DNA of 64,000 bases from Io17-Chloro-G2 sp965226825 (GCA_965226825.1 CBDDED010000003.1:2108001-2172000), one strand, 5' to 3'; shown: positions 17,303-26,798, counted from the first letter of the stretch. Notes: a model not told the origin generated them from the letters alone. Numbers and translations are program-made.

Positions 17303-18220
17303 TCAGAACAGGGCTACAGGGTTCACCGGCGACCCGGTGCCCCCCACGACCCGCAACGGGTTGATCGTCAGCATGAACTCGTAGCGGGCCTCCTGGGCGC
17401 AGGTTTCCGCAAGGTGTTCCAGCAGCGCATTGTCCAGCAGGCCTATTCCGTAAGCGAAAATCGCGCCGTGGACGCTCCAGGGAACATCGTACCCGTTGGG
17501 CGTGTGGTCCATCATGTCCCACACCAGCACACAGCAGTCCGATTCTTTGATGAACCGGAGGCAGGAAGCATGCAAGCCGGGGCGCAAATCCCGGTCGCTG
17601 CCCCAAAGCGGATTGCCCGCCTCGTTCCACTTTTCCCGGCCGCTGTAGACCACCAGGGCGTCGCCGGGCTCCATCGAAACCCCTTGTTCCCGGGCGATGT
17701 CTTCCAACTCCCATCCGTGAACCGGGCTTTCCTGAGTCACGTAGGGTTCACCACGATGTTTCGGCACGTCCAGGAGCACGCCCCGGGTCATGATGCCCTC
17801 CTTCCACTGCTCAATTGACCCCCATTCGGCGCCGTCGAAGGTGATGACGTCCATGGGGTCGGCGCCGTTCCACATGCCATTGTGGTCCCAAACGTGGCAA
17901 AGGGCGTCAAGGTGGGTGGTGGCAGTGCCGTGGTAACTGATTCCATAGTAGTCGACCGCGGAGCCCCCGGTTTCACCCCTGAGGTTTCGCTTCATGTAGT
18001 GGATGGCTGGGGTAGGGTTGTTGCCCGCGGGGAGCTTGGGGAACTCACGACTTATAGACACCGCTTTGCCCGTACGCACCAGCCGGGCCGCTGCCGCCCG
18101 CTTCTGGTCGGTGACCATGTTGACGGCTCCCTTTTGGTCGTCGTCGCCCCAACGGCCCCAATTGTTGTCTTCTTTCAGATAGGCGAGAACCTCATCCTTG
18201 GTGGGAACGCGACGCTCCAT
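17303..18220 (-). CDS. Cyclase-family protein (KynB-like metal-dependent hydrolase)
   Basis: The protein has 305 residues. The family includes kynurenine formamidase and uses a HxGTHxDxxxH-type metal site; here it reads HGTATTHLDALCHVW at about residues 90-105. VYSGREKWNEAG and GLHASCLRFIKESD follow the family pattern of the larger 300-residue subgroup. GGAGG upstream selects the ATG at 18220. It may act with the downstream CoxG-like, M20 and FAD-oxidase genes, all on the same strand with short gaps. Confidence 0.88.
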   Translation of the reverse strand: MERRVPTKDEVLAYLKEDNNWGRWGDDDQKGAVNMVTDQKRAAAARLVRTGKAVSISREFPKLPAGNNPTPAIHYMKRNLRGETGGSAVDYYGISYHGTATTHLDALCHVWDHNGMWNGADPMDVITFDGAEWGSIEQWKEGIMTRGVLLDVPKHRGEPYVTQESPVHGWELEDIAREQGVSMEPGDALVVYSGREKWNEAGNPLWGSDRDLRPGLHASCLRFIKESDCCVLVWDMMDHTPNGYDVPWSVHGAIFAYGIGLLDNALLEHLAETCAQEARYEFMLTINPLRVVGGTGSPVNPVALF

Positions 18221-18369
18221 GGTCCTACCTCCGGTGATGCAATCAATATTCCCCCGGATCAGGCCACAATCGCGGACCGGGCCAGAGGACGGGGATAGAA
18301 GTCCCCGGAAACCGGGACTCCTCGGAACCATAGCAGACGTGGGAACCGACGGCAATCGTTCAGTGAGGT

Positions 18370-18810
18370 TTAAGGTGAATTCACCGACCGGCGGAGACAG
18401 TCGAAGAACTGGTCCATCATGGACCGGGCTGCGGCCTCCATCAGCCGCTGGCCCACCCGTGCCACCGGGCCGCCCACCTGGGAGTCGGCTTCCACCTGGA
18501 CCGTGGTTTTGCCCGCCTGCTCATCCAGCGTGATGTCCACATGCCCGGTGACAAACCCCATGCCTCCCTTGCCTTCAACCGACAGGCGAAAAGACTGATT
18601 GGGTTCCAGGTTGGTCATGGTCACGCTGCCGTTGTACCTTCCGCGGATGGGGCCGACGCCGACGTTGAGGACGGCGTCATACCTGTCGGGCGCCGCCAAT
18701 TCCAGGGATTCACAGCCCTGGATGCAGCCCGATAAAGACTTGGGGTCGGTCAAGCAATCCCACACCTGGGAAGCAGGAGCGTTGAACACGTATGATCCCG
18801 AAAGGCGCAC
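18370..18810 (-). CDS. CoxG-like SRPBCC-fold protein
   Basis: The 146-residue protein matches the CO dehydrogenase subunit G family: MRLSGSYVFNAPASQVWDCLTDPKSLSGCIQGCESLE followed by VGVGPIRGRYNGSVTM. CoxG proteins help membrane attachment or maturation of molybdenum hydroxylases; many paralogues have unknown roles. It lies 11 bp downstream of an M20 hydrolase gene and no cox structural genes are in the window. A link to a Mo-hydroxylase elsewhere is only a guess. Confidence 0.85.
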   Translation of the reverse strand: MRLSGSYVFNAPASQVWDCLTDPKSLSGCIQGCESLELAAPDRYDAVLNVGVGPIRGRYNGSVTMTNLEPNQSFRLSVEGKGGMGFVTGHVDITLDEQAGKTTVQVEADSQVGGPVARVGQRLMEAAARSMMDQFFDCLRRSVNSP

Positions 18811-18821
18811 GATTTGTCCCC

Positions 18822-20063
18822 CTATACTTGCTGATCGGCCAACAACAACAAATCCATCAAAACTTGGGCGCCGTTGGCGCAGGCTACCGGGGTAGAGAAT
18901 TCCAGCGGGGAATGGCTGATGCCGTTGACGCTGGGCACGAAAATCATTGCCACACCGGTCAGGGCCGCCATGGATTGGGCGTCATGACCGGCGCCGCTGG
19001 GGATGCGAAGCACCTCCAACCCGGCATTGCCTGCGGCCCGGGCCACCAGATCCTGCATGTTCGTGGCGATGGGCGCGGGCGTCGTCGGAACCAGGGCGTT
19101 GATTTCCACGGTGACGCCGTCGGCGGCTTCTACTTCCCGAGCCGCCTGGCGAAACTCAGCCTCGGCGGAAACCATAGCCTGGCGTTCCACGTCTCGGAAC
19201 TCAGCGCTGAATTCCACGGCGCCAGGAATCACGTTCGTGGCGTTCGGGATGGCGGTTATCTGTCCCACCGTACTTACCCGGCAGACCTCCAACTCCGCCG
19301 CCACCCGCTCCACCGCCAGCACCAGCCGCGACGCGCTCACCAGGGCGTCCTGCCGCATCGACATTGGCGTGGTGCCCGCATGGTTGGCCGCGCCGATTAC
19401 CCGGACCTCAAAGCCCGCTTTGCCGGTGATGCCCGTGACAACTCCGATGGGAACCCCGGACTGGTGCAGGGTTGGTCCCTGCTCTATGTGCAGTTCGAAG
19501 TAACCGGCCAAATCGGCCGGTTTGCGGGCGGCTTGGGGGATCTGGTCCAGGTTTCCTCCGATATCGAGTAGCCGTTCTCCCAACGACACCCCATCCTGGT
19601 CCACGACCAACAAGTCTTCGGGAGACAGGGTGCCCGCCATCGCCTGGCTGCCAAAAAGCCAAGTGTGGAACCCGGTCCCTTCTTCGTTGGTGAAAACCAG
19701 GACCTCCACCGGATGGCGGGTGACGATGCCATGATCCTGAAGAGTTTGAGCGCACTCTATGGCGGCCAAAGTGCCCAGCGCGCCGTCGTATTTGCCGCCG
19801 TTGGGCACGGTGTCCACGTGGGAACCGATACCAATGGCCGGTAGACCGGGCTCGGAACCTTCCCGACGGCCGATGACATTGCCTGCGGGATCGGTCCTTA
19901 CTTCCAATCCGGCCAGGCGCATCAACGAAACCGTATGCTCCCGACCCGCGACGTCCAGCGGAGAAAACGCCACCCGCTGCATACCCTGGGGGGTGTGGCC
20001 GATGCGGCCCAACTCCTCCAGGGACCGGTTCAACCTTTCGCCGTTGATAGCCTGTTGGGTCAT
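18822..20063 (-). CDS. M20-family Zn hydrolase (N-carbamoyl-L-amino acid hydrolase / allantoate amidohydrolase type)
   Basis: This 413-residue enzyme hydrolyses N-carbamoyl or related amide bonds, typically in hydantoin, pyrimidine or ureide breakdown. Metal-binding motifs are all present: GSHVDTVPNGGKYDG (His and Asp), FTNEEGTGF (Glu pair), ELHIEQGPTL (His) and GISHSPLE (terminal His). ANHAGTTPMSMRQDAL is the dimerisation-domain hallmark of this subgroup. It sits between the FAD oxidase and CoxG genes. The exact substrate cannot be read from sequence. Confidence 0.92.
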   Translation of the reverse strand: MTQQAINGERLNRSLEELGRIGHTPQGMQRVAFSPLDVAGREHTVSLMRLAGLEVRTDPAGNVIGRREGSEPGLPAIGIGSHVDTVPNGGKYDGALGTLAAIECAQTLQDHGIVTRHPVEVLVFTNEEGTGFHTWLFGSQAMAGTLSPEDLLVVDQDGVSLGERLLDIGGNLDQIPQAARKPADLAGYFELHIEQGPTLHQSGVPIGVVTGITGKAGFEVRVIGAANHAGTTPMSMRQDALVSASRLVLAVERVAAELEVCRVSTVGQITAIPNATNVIPGAVEFSAEFRDVERQAMVSAEAEFRQAAREVEAADGVTVEINALVPTTPAPIATNMQDLVARAAGNAGLEVLRIPSGAGHDAQSMAALTGVAMIFVPSVNGISHSPLEFSTPVACANGAQVLMDLLLLADQQV

Positions 20064-20108
20064 GCTCTCGACTCTCCGATACCTGGCCCGATATTTTGGG
20101 ACTTCAAC

Positions 20109-21293
20109 CTATGCCAAAACCTTGAACCCGTAACCGGTTCGGTTGGGCGCGCCATCCTTGAATCTGGTCGATTTCAGGGGAGCGATGTCAACCGTGGCCG
20201 CTTGCCCGTCCAGAATCAATTCGGCCATCAGCACCCCAACCATTGGGGAAAGTTTGAAGCCGTGGCCGCTGAACCCGGTGCACACGTACAGGCCGTCTAT
20301 GCCCTCAACCCGGTCCAGAACAGGATGGGAATCCGGGGTGGAAGTGTACAGGCCGGCGTACCCGGTGTTGTAGGTTGCTTCCGCCATCGCGGGAATCCGC
20401 CGGGCCAATCGGGTCCAGACATCCTGGATAAATCTTTGACTGGGCCTGGGTGCAAAAATCTCAGGGTCTTCAACGTGGTCTTCAGAGTTGCCGTTTCCCA
20501 CGAGTGTCAGGGCGTCGCCCTCCGGTCGGAAATAAATCAGGTTGGCGATGTCCCCTCCGCCCGGGTGGAAAGGCATCAGGTCCAATGGTCGGTTGAGGTG
20601 GATAACCTCGTGGCGGGTGGCCTCCAATGGAAGGTCCACGCCCAAATCCATCAGGAACCGGCGGCTCCAGGGACCGGTTGCCACCACGGCCACCGGAGTT
20701 TCAATGCGCTGATCTTGAGTGGTTACCGAAACCACTTTGCCCGAGACGACCTCCACGCTGACAGCAGGACTTTTGAGAAGGACCCGCGCCCCAAGATCCC
20801 GGGCGCGTACAGAGTAGGCCGCTGCGGTGCCGGAAGCGTCTGCATGGCCGGAATCGGGTTCATAGGCGACGCCGGCGCAATCATCAAGGAAAAAACCGGG
20901 AGCGATTTCCCGGGCATCCTCCCGGCTAATGATGCTGGTGTTTATTCCGGCGTCCTGCTGCATCGCCACGTTGGCCTCGAATGCGTCCAGGTCGGTCTCG
21001 CCGGCGAACACCAGGTACCCGGTTTTGCAGAATCCCGCCTGATCTCCCTCGGGTCCACCCACAATTTCTTGGAAATTCTGGAAGATGTCCAGACTCAGCC
21101 GGGCCATTCTGGCGTGGACCGGCGTGGAGTAGTGCATGCGGACGGCGCCCGAGGAACGCCCGGTGGAGCCCGAACCCAGCAGGTCCCGCTCCAACAGAAT
21201 CGTGTTGGCCATGCCGCGCGCCGCAAGGTTGTAGAGGATGCTGCACCCCATCACCCCGCCCCCAATGATCACGGCGTCGGCGGTATCAGCCAT
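20109..21293 (-). CDS. FAD-dependent amine/amino-acid oxidoreductase (DAO family)
   Basis: The 394-residue flavoprotein has an N-terminal dinucleotide-binding motif (DAVIIGGGVMGCSILYNLAARG) and the C-terminal DAO signature (GLYVCTGFSGHGFKLSPMVG). GRSSGAVRMHYSTPVHARMA resembles sarcosine oxidase beta-subunit-like and glycine-oxidase-like enzymes. It would oxidise an N-methyl or alpha-amino substrate. It heads a same-strand run followed by the M20 hydrolase (45 bp), CoxG-like and cyclase genes. Confidence 0.9.
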   Translation of the reverse strand: MADTADAVIIGGGVMGCSILYNLAARGMANTILLERDLLGSGSTGRSSGAVRMHYSTPVHARMARLSLDIFQNFQEIVGGPEGDQAGFCKTGYLVFAGETDLDAFEANVAMQQDAGINTSIISREDAREIAPGFFLDDCAGVAYEPDSGHADASGTAAAYSVRARDLGARVLLKSPAVSVEVVSGKVVSVTTQDQRIETPVAVVATGPWSRRFLMDLGVDLPLEATRHEVIHLNRPLDLMPFHPGGGDIANLIYFRPEGDALTLVGNGNSEDHVEDPEIFAPRPSQRFIQDVWTRLARRIPAMAEATYNTGYAGLYTSTPDSHPVLDRVEGIDGLYVCTGFSGHGFKLSPMVGVLMAELILDGQAATVDIAPLKSTRFKDGAPNRTGYGFKVLA

Positions 21294-21687
21294 AAGTCTC
21301 CTGAGTGAGCCGTTGGGACGGTAACCGGAGATTGTTTTCCGACCGGGTAAGTGTCTGGGATGTGGATTGAAGGGTCAAATGGTCCGCACTGGGTTGCTCA
21401 GTCCAACAAATTCTTGGGTCCGGTGTGCGGCCTTCCCTCGCTGCTGACTGACCCCGGTCGGGCGCTTTGAAGCGAGGTCGCAGGAAATTGCGCAAAAATA
21501 TCAGCCGATGCGGTCGTGGATAATCTCCCCGAGGAAGATATCCTGGACCTTTGGGGGGATTACTCGAAAGCAAAGCCCTCTCGGGAATTAGGACGGATGT
21601 GAATCAGACGGGACCGGCCATCATTTGGGGCCCAAAAAGCGCGGCGGGTTGCTTCGGCCCTGCGCACCAACTGCCCCTGGCAAATGT
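21294..21687. other. Intergenic stretch, no convincing gene
   Basis: About 390 bp lie between the FAD oxidase and gluconolactonase genes. No tRNA or conserved protein is seen. A minus-strand open frame here has a translation with no family resemblance. The promoter of the FAD oxidase should lie here. Confidence 0.5.
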
Positions 21688-22548
21688 TTACAGCGGTACT
21701 ATTCCCGGAATGTGGACCCTGGCGCGATAGATGCTGGTCCGGGCAGTCGCGTAAAGGAATCGCCGTCCCAGTCCTCCGAATGCCATGTTCGCCGGGAGTT
21801 CCGGGAATTCGATGGTCCCCAGGTAATTGCCCGAAGGTTCCATGACCCAAATCCCGGTCGAAGCGGCGACATAAACGTTGCCGTAGGTGTCTACTTTTAT
21901 GCCGTCCGGGTTCCCGGGCTCGCGTACGTCCATGTCGACAAACAAGCTGTGCCAACCGAGAGAAAGATCCTGATTGACCGTGAAGGACCGCACCTGACGG
22001 GCGCGGGAATCCGCAATGTACAACAACGACTCATCGGGGCTGAATGCCAGGCCGTTGGGCCGGACCAGTTCATCGTTCACGAGGCTTATCAGCCCATTGG
22101 GATCGAGGCGGTAGATTCCGTTGAACCCTAGTTCGCCAGGATCGGGGTCGATGCCGTAAGGGGGATCGGTGAAGAAAATCGATCCTGAAGAATGGACAGT
22201 GATGTCATTGGGGCTATTTAGGCGTTTCTCTTCGTAGGTTTCAACCAACGGACGCATTGTCCCCGATTCGTCCATCCTGGACAGACGCCGCCCGGAGTGT
22301 TCGCACGCGAGCAACCGACCGGCCCGATCATAGGTCAAGCCGTTGGAATTGTGGCTGGGGTTAATAAACCGTTGGACGCCCCGGTCGGGGACGTAGCGGT
22401 AGATTGTGTCGGCCGGAATATCGCTAAAAAGAAGGAATCCCTGTGGATGCCAGACGGGACCCTCCGTAAACTGGAATCCAGAGGCCAGTAATTCCGGTTG
22501 TTGCGCTGGGACTATGTCTCGAAACGTGACGGCCAAGCCAGTCCTCAA
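21688..22548 (-). CDS. SMP-30/gluconolactonase family protein
   Basis: The 286-residue six-bladed beta-propeller has the metal-binding motifs of the family: FTEGPVWHPQG (Glu), NSPNDITVHSSG (Asn) and GIKVDTYGNVYVAASTGI (Asp). FTDPPYGID and RPNGLAFSPDE are also typical. It probably hydrolyses a lactone in sugar or xenobiotic catabolism. It stands alone. Confidence 0.92.
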   Translation of the reverse strand: MRTGLAVTFRDIVPAQQPELLASGFQFTEGPVWHPQGFLLFSDIPADTIYRYVPDRGVQRFINPSHNSNGLTYDRAGRLLACEHSGRRLSRMDESGTMRPLVETYEEKRLNSPNDITVHSSGSIFFTDPPYGIDPDPGELGFNGIYRLDPNGLISLVNDELVRPNGLAFSPDESLLYIADSRARQVRSFTVNQDLSLGWHSLFVDMDVREPGNPDGIKVDTYGNVYVAASTGIWVMEPSGNYLGTIEFPELPANMAFGGLGRRFLYATARTSIYRARVHIPGIVPL

Positions 22549-22829
22549 AAATCAGGCGTTACTATTGCTTCACTGCATGTATTATATTTCCCGTTGGATA
22601 GGTACGCAAATCTACGCCCAGTTTCTCCCCTGAGCCAATCTGGTTGCCGGCGTTTACTTAGCCCAACGTGTCCATGACGCAAAACCATGCCTCCGGACCA
22701 TGCCCCCGAACACGGTACCGGTGGACTGCCGTTTGAAATTCTTCCGGTTGCCAGCGTCGGTTGCGTGTATATAATTGGCCCAAAGCCGATTTCCGGCTGA
22801 GATCAAATCCCGCACCAGGAGTTTTTGAC

Positions 22830-24200
22830 ATGGGCGCTACCGAACAAATTGCCAAATGGGTAGTCACCACCAACTATGAGGACATTCCCCCCGACGCCAT
22901 CCGAGTGGCCAACGAGTCCTGCTTTGACTTATTGGGCGTTATCCTGGCCGGCTCAGCCCAGCCGGTGGGGGAGATAATTCAAAAGTACGTCGAAGACCAG
23001 GGAGCCACCGGGCAAGCAACAGTGCTCGCCTCCGGAATTGAAAGCTCTCTGCCGAACGCAGCCCTGGCCAATGGCACTATGGGACACGCGTTGGACTACG
23101 ACGACTTCGGCGGCTTTGGCCACCCGACCGTGGCCATCTTCCCGGCGCTGCTCGCCCTTGGCGAGAATTCAGGCGCCAGCGGCCGAGACCTTTTGGAAGC
23201 CTACGTGGTCGGGTGTGAGGTTGGCTTGGCCCTGTCCCACACAACCAAATACAACCAGATGGACAAAGGGTTCCACAGCACCGCGGTCATCGGCCGGCTG
23301 GCCTGTGCGGCGGCCTGCGCCAAGCTAATGAAACTGGACGAAAGGCAGACGGTCATGGCCCTGGGAATGGCCGGCTCCATGTCGAGTGGGTTGATTCACA
23401 ACTTTGGCACCATGACCAAGCCGCTCCACGCCGGCATGACCTGCCGGGACGGAGTCACAGCGGTCCAGTTGGCCCAGATGGGTTTCACTGCGGGAGAGCA
23501 GATTATCGAACACCCCCTGGGCTTCGCCGCCACGGTCCTTGGTGAGGGCATCTACAACCTGGACGAAATGGCAGCCAACCTGGGCAAGCCCTTCCGGGTG
23601 CAGGATGCGCTGATGATTAAGAAATATCCCTGTTGCGGCGGCAACCACGCGATGCTGGACAGCCTTTTCGGCCTGATGCGGGACAACAATTTCACCTACG
23701 AAGACGTAGCCAGCGCCGAGGTGGACCAGTCATATCTCTCAGTGGTGATGCTGTATCAAGAGCCGGAGGACGAGCTGAAAGGCAAGTTCAGCGCCAAGTA
23801 CAATGTCGCGGCCGCCCTGGTCGACGGGGAAGTGGCCATCGACACCTTCAGGGAAGAAAAGATTGCCGACCCGATCATCAAAGAAACCATGGACAAGGTC
23901 CGCACCAGAGTCATGGCCAAGTCGGAAGAAGGACTAACCGACGGCAACCGCGGGTTGCCGATTCGCATTACCCTCAAAGATGGCCGGGTGTTCGAACACA
24001 CCACGGCCCGCGCGGATATCCTGGGCAGCCAGCAGAACCCGTGGGGCTTCGACAGCATCAAGAACAAGTTCGAAGTGAACGCCGCCTTGGTGCTGGCCAG
24101 GGAGGGCGTTTCTCAGGCGGTGGAAACCTGGTCCGATATTACCCAGGTCAACGACATCGCCGGGTCTATCAAGGAGACTCTGGTGGGGGGCAAGGGCTGA
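22830..24200 (+). CDS. MmgE/PrpD family protein
   Basis: The 456-residue member of the 2-methylcitrate dehydratase / cis-aconitate decarboxylase family shows FDLLGVILAGSAQPVGE, the NGTMGHALDYDDFGGFGHPTV signature, HSTAVIGRLACAAACAKL and KYPCCGGNHAMLDS. AGGAG upstream supports the ATG at 22830. No prpB, prpC or acnD lies nearby, so this is likely one of the many non-methylcitrate paralogues acting on another tricarboxylate. A strong terminator follows. Confidence 0.92.
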   Translation: MGATEQIAKWVVTTNYEDIPPDAIRVANESCFDLLGVILAGSAQPVGEIIQKYVEDQGATGQATVLASGIESSLPNAALANGTMGHALDYDDFGGFGHPTVAIFPALLALGENSGASGRDLLEAYVVGCEVGLALSHTTKYNQMDKGFHSTAVIGRLACAAACAKLMKLDERQTVMALGMAGSMSSGLIHNFGTMTKPLHAGMTCRDGVTAVQLAQMGFTAGEQIIEHPLGFAATVLGEGIYNLDEMAANLGKPFRVQDALMIKKYPCCGGNHAMLDSLFGLMRDNNFTYEDVASAEVDQSYLSVVMLYQEPEDELKGKFSAKYNVAAALVDGEVAIDTFREEKIADPIIKETMDKVRTRVMAKSEEGLTDGNRGLPIRITLKDGRVFEHTTARADILGSQQNPWGFDSIKNKFEVNAALVLAREGVSQAVETWSDITQVNDIAGSIKETLVGGKG

Positions 24201-24230
24201 CCGGCGCCTCCATCGCCTTAGCCGGACCTC

Positions 24231-24270
24231 AATAAGAAGACGCCCGAACGTTATCGGGCGTCTTCTTATT
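24231..24270. terminator. 17-bp bidirectional terminator
   Basis: The perfect inverted repeat 24231-24247 / 24254-24270 has a 6-nt loop and A-rich and T-rich ends. It works in both directions and closes the PrpD-like transcript. Confidence 0.85.
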
Positions 24271-24553
24271 ACAGATGCCAGGTCAGAGGAATGACTCTTC
24301 ATATTGGAGGCCGGCACAGCATCCGGCAACAGCGGATGCCGATTTTCGCCTCGAGGAAGGCAGAAAACTGACAGGCAGTTTTGCGTGGTCCAACCGCGCC
24401 GGCGCGGGTACAACGAGAGGCCGGGAGGAGCCAATTGAAATAGACGGCTCCTACGACCTAAGCTGGCGGGACTACTCAAGACCGGAGTCAACAAGTTACG
24501 GGGAGTTCCCAAGGCCATCGCATTGACAAAGCCAATACACGGGTAACCCCCAC

Positions 24554-24860
24554 GCGTCTTTCTCGCCGCAGCGGGAATCCAGAGCCCTTTCCCACATCAA
24601 GCCTGGCACGGTATGCAGGACGCCACTCGGCATCACCCCGGGCGCCCCGCTGCGTGTCCACTACCTCATCCGTGTTGGCGCATAGCCAGGGCTCTGGATT
24701 CCCGTTGCGACGGGAATGACGGGAGTTGGGGCTCTGGATTCCCGTTGCGACGGGAATGACGGGAGTTGGGGCTCTGGATTCCCGTTGCGGCAAAAATTGC
24801 TCATGGCCTTGCCCACGCATGAGGATGAAAATGGCCTATTTCAGGGAATGACGGGGGTGG
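24554..24860. repeat. Dispersed palindromic repeat region
   Basis: This stretch contains inverted copies of a short element (minus-like copy at 24558-24588, GCAGCGGGAATCCAGAGCC; plus copies from 24690). The arms match those of the MITE-like elements at 54.9 and 59.0 kb, but the centre differs, so it looks like a decayed relative. No coding potential is evident between 24271 and 25005. Confidence 0.65.
24691..24789 (+). repeat. 40-bp tandem repeat, about 2.5 copies
   Basis: Units begin GCTCTGGATTCCCGTTGCGA at 24691, 24731 and 24771 (the last is partial). The two full copies are identical. Each contains the palindromic core CCCGTTGCGACGGG. Confidence 0.85.
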
Positions 24861-25005
24861 GGTTGTGCTCCCATCCTAACTTTCCCTGGCCGCGGGAAGG
24901 AGGATATTCAGGACGCACTAGCCACAGTTTGAAATGGGATAGCCTTGGGGGAGTTCCGGTTTCTGGTGGTTTACGTGGATTCTTGAGTTATCCTGTTTGG
25001 ATTAT

Positions 25006-25239
25006 TCACACTATAACCGAAACCGCCGGAACTTCGATTATTTCCACATCCCCCGTTGGAATCGCTTCGCCTGCTTCAATGATATCCTCCACGTAAGCCT
25101 GGGCGGCCTCCCGCAGCGTTTCCAAGGCTTCTTCCTTGGTGTATCCCCATGTGGCGCAACCGGGCAGAGCAGGAACTGTTGCTCCCCAACGACCATCCTC
25201 GTCCTGTTCTATCTCGGCTTTCAATACGTAGGTTTTCAC
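25006..25239 (-). CDS. HicB-like protein, no HicA partner
   Basis: This is a 77-residue HicB-type partial RNase H fold: MKTYVLKAEIEQDEDGRWGATVPALPGCATWGYTKEEALETLREA. HicB normally neutralises the mRNA interferase HicA. No HicA (about 60-80 residues, 'GSHHxF') frame is seen on either side, so it is an orphan regulator or the partner is elsewhere. It lies 14 bp downstream of the MOSC gene. Confidence 0.82.
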   Translation of the reverse strand: MKTYVLKAEIEQDEDGRWGATVPALPGCATWGYTKEEALETLREAAQAYVEDIIEAGEAIPTGDVEIIEVPAVSVIV

Positions 25240-25253
25240 GGCTGCCCCTCCAC

Positions 25254-25697
25254 CTAAGGCTCTACGGAAACGGCGTCTCCCACTTTGATGGCTCCGCCGT
25301 TTAGGACTATGGCCAGCATTCCGCGTTGTCCGTCCAGGATTTTACGCAGTCCAGGACGGATTGCGTCCATCTTTTGGCATGGCTCGCACGGACCGACAAC
25401 CTCCATGGTCACCGGGTTGCCTGAATCGCGGTCGCCGATGAAAAACACCTGGCCCGCTTCTACCTTGGACAGGTCCAACCCCGTGGTCGTGATGTTTTCC
25501 TTGATCTGCCCCGGCTTCAGGTCCAAACCGGCCAGGGTTTCCTGGTCCATGAAAAGCACCTGCCGCATGTTGCGCTCGGAGCAACTCCGGTCCCCTTCCA
25601 GGCCCTTGCCGGAAATGGCTGTCGCTTCACTGACGGGGTCCGACGGTGTTTCCTTTACCCGGGCGAGGTGCAAGTGGGTGATTGAGCCACGCTGCAT
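25254..25697 (-). CDS. MOSC-domain protein
   Basis: This stand-alone MOSC (Mo-cofactor sulfurase C-terminal) domain has 147 residues: LEGDRSCSERNMRQVLFMDQE, GQIKENITTTGLDLS, VVGPCEPCQKMDAIRPGL with the conserved Cys, and GMLAIVLNGGAIKVGDAV. These domains carry sulfur or bind Mo-cofactor; single-domain forms often detoxify N-hydroxylated or thiol substrates. It may use cofactor from the moeA-dependent route. Confidence 0.9.
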   Translation of the reverse strand: MQRGSITHLHLARVKETPSDPVSEATAISGKGLEGDRSCSERNMRQVLFMDQETLAGLDLKPGQIKENITTTGLDLSKVEAGQVFFIGDRDSGNPVTMEVVGPCEPCQKMDAIRPGLRKILDGQRGMLAIVLNGGAIKVGDAVSVEP

Positions 25698-25925
25698 GGG
25701 AATGCCTCCGCAAATAAGGTTCGCCGTTGTGTGGCCGTGGCGGTTATGCTAATCTGAGGCTCGCATCCCCAGCTATGATCGCGCTGTGGGATGACGCCGG
25801 TTGCCGCCTTGACCGAGCCTTCGGAAAAGGTCGGTTCGAGCGATTATAGCGTCAGCCAACGGCAGTGTCACGACGGCCGTTTCTGCGAAATCCGGGCTCT
25901 GAAATCAACGGATTGGGGGGTCATC

Positions 25926-26777
25926 ATGGCTTATGAGTTCATCAAAACCGAAGTGAAAGACGGGGTATTGATTATTACAATGCATGACCCGCCGACCCGT
26001 AACGCCCTGGGTCCGGATATGTCCAGCGAGATGAACCAGGCTTTGGACCAGTTCGAGGCCGACCCGGACCAGCGGGTGCTTCTGCTGACCGGCACCGAGC
26101 CGTCCTTCTGCTCCGGCGCCAACGTCAGGAACTTCAACCGGCGTATTGAAGAGAGTGACCAGCAGGCCCAGGAGCAAGTTGACCCCGAGCCGCTGCCTTG
26201 GGGGAAGATGGAGACCCGGTTTGCGAAACACCGGACGTCCGAAGAGGGCGCCGCCTTCCTGCCCCTCAGGCTTCACGACTTGCAGAAGCCCTCCATAGCA
26301 TCCGTCAACGGCCATGCTATGGGCGTCGGTATGGGGGTTGCCTTGGCCTGCGACATTCGCATTGCCGCGGAGAAAGCCCAGTTTTCAGAAGCATTTGTGC
26401 GCATGGGGCTGATTCCCGGCGACGGCAGCTGCTGGCAGTTGCCCCGGCTAATCGGGATGAGCAACACGCTGATGCTCCAGTACACCGGTGACCGGATTGA
26501 CGGGAAAGAGGCGTACCGGTTAGGACTGGTAAGCAAGCTGGTGTCTGACGACGAGATAATGGAAGCTTCCCTTGACTTGGCCACCCGGCTGGCCCAGGGA
26601 CCCACCCAATCCCTCTCGCTCATCAAGTACCTCGTGCATCAGAGCCTGGAAGGCGGACTGAAAGAGAGCCTGGAGATAGCCCACGTGGCCCAGGAACAGG
26701 CCCGCAAGACCGAGGACCACCGGGAGGCGGTGACGGCATTCCTGGAAAAGCGGAGGCCGGAGTTCAAGGGGCGGTAG
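25926..26777 (+). CDS. Enoyl-CoA hydratase/isomerase family protein
   Basis: The 283-residue crotonase-fold enzyme has oxyanion-hole segments FCSGANVRNF and NGHAMGVGMGVALACDIRIA. KAQFSEAFVRMGLIPGDGSCWQLPRLIG carries one acidic catalytic position, while the second is not the usual Glu pair, so it may be an isomerase or hydrolase variant. A GGGGGG-rich Shine-Dalgarno precedes the ATG at 25926. Together with the acyl-CoA dehydrogenases further on it indicates CoA-ester degradation. Confidence 0.9.
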   Translation: MAYEFIKTEVKDGVLIITMHDPPTRNALGPDMSSEMNQALDQFEADPDQRVLLLTGTEPSFCSGANVRNFNRRIEESDQQAQEQVDPEPLPWGKMETRFAKHRTSEEGAAFLPLRLHDLQKPSIASVNGHAMGVGMGVALACDIRIAAEKAQFSEAFVRMGLIPGDGSCWQLPRLIGMSNTLMLQYTGDRIDGKEAYRLGLVSKLVSDDEIMEASLDLATRLAQGPTQSLSLIKYLVHQSLEGGLKESLEIAHVAQEQARKTEDHREAVTAFLEKRRPEFKGR

Positions 26778-26798
26778 GTAAGGGTTCTAGCCCAACCT

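Noticed and set aside
21286..21573. Minus-strand 95-codon frame with GRTPDPRI motif
   Set aside because: The motif is a common artefact of translated non-coding repeats; it has no Shine-Dalgarno or family match.
24691..24789. CRISPR-like array
   Set aside because: The 40-bp units are directly adjacent and identical with no unique spacers, and no cas genes are nearby.
24880..25255. HicA toxin beside the HicB-like gene
   Set aside because: No frame on either strand encodes a HicA-like dsRBD protein with the active-site His.
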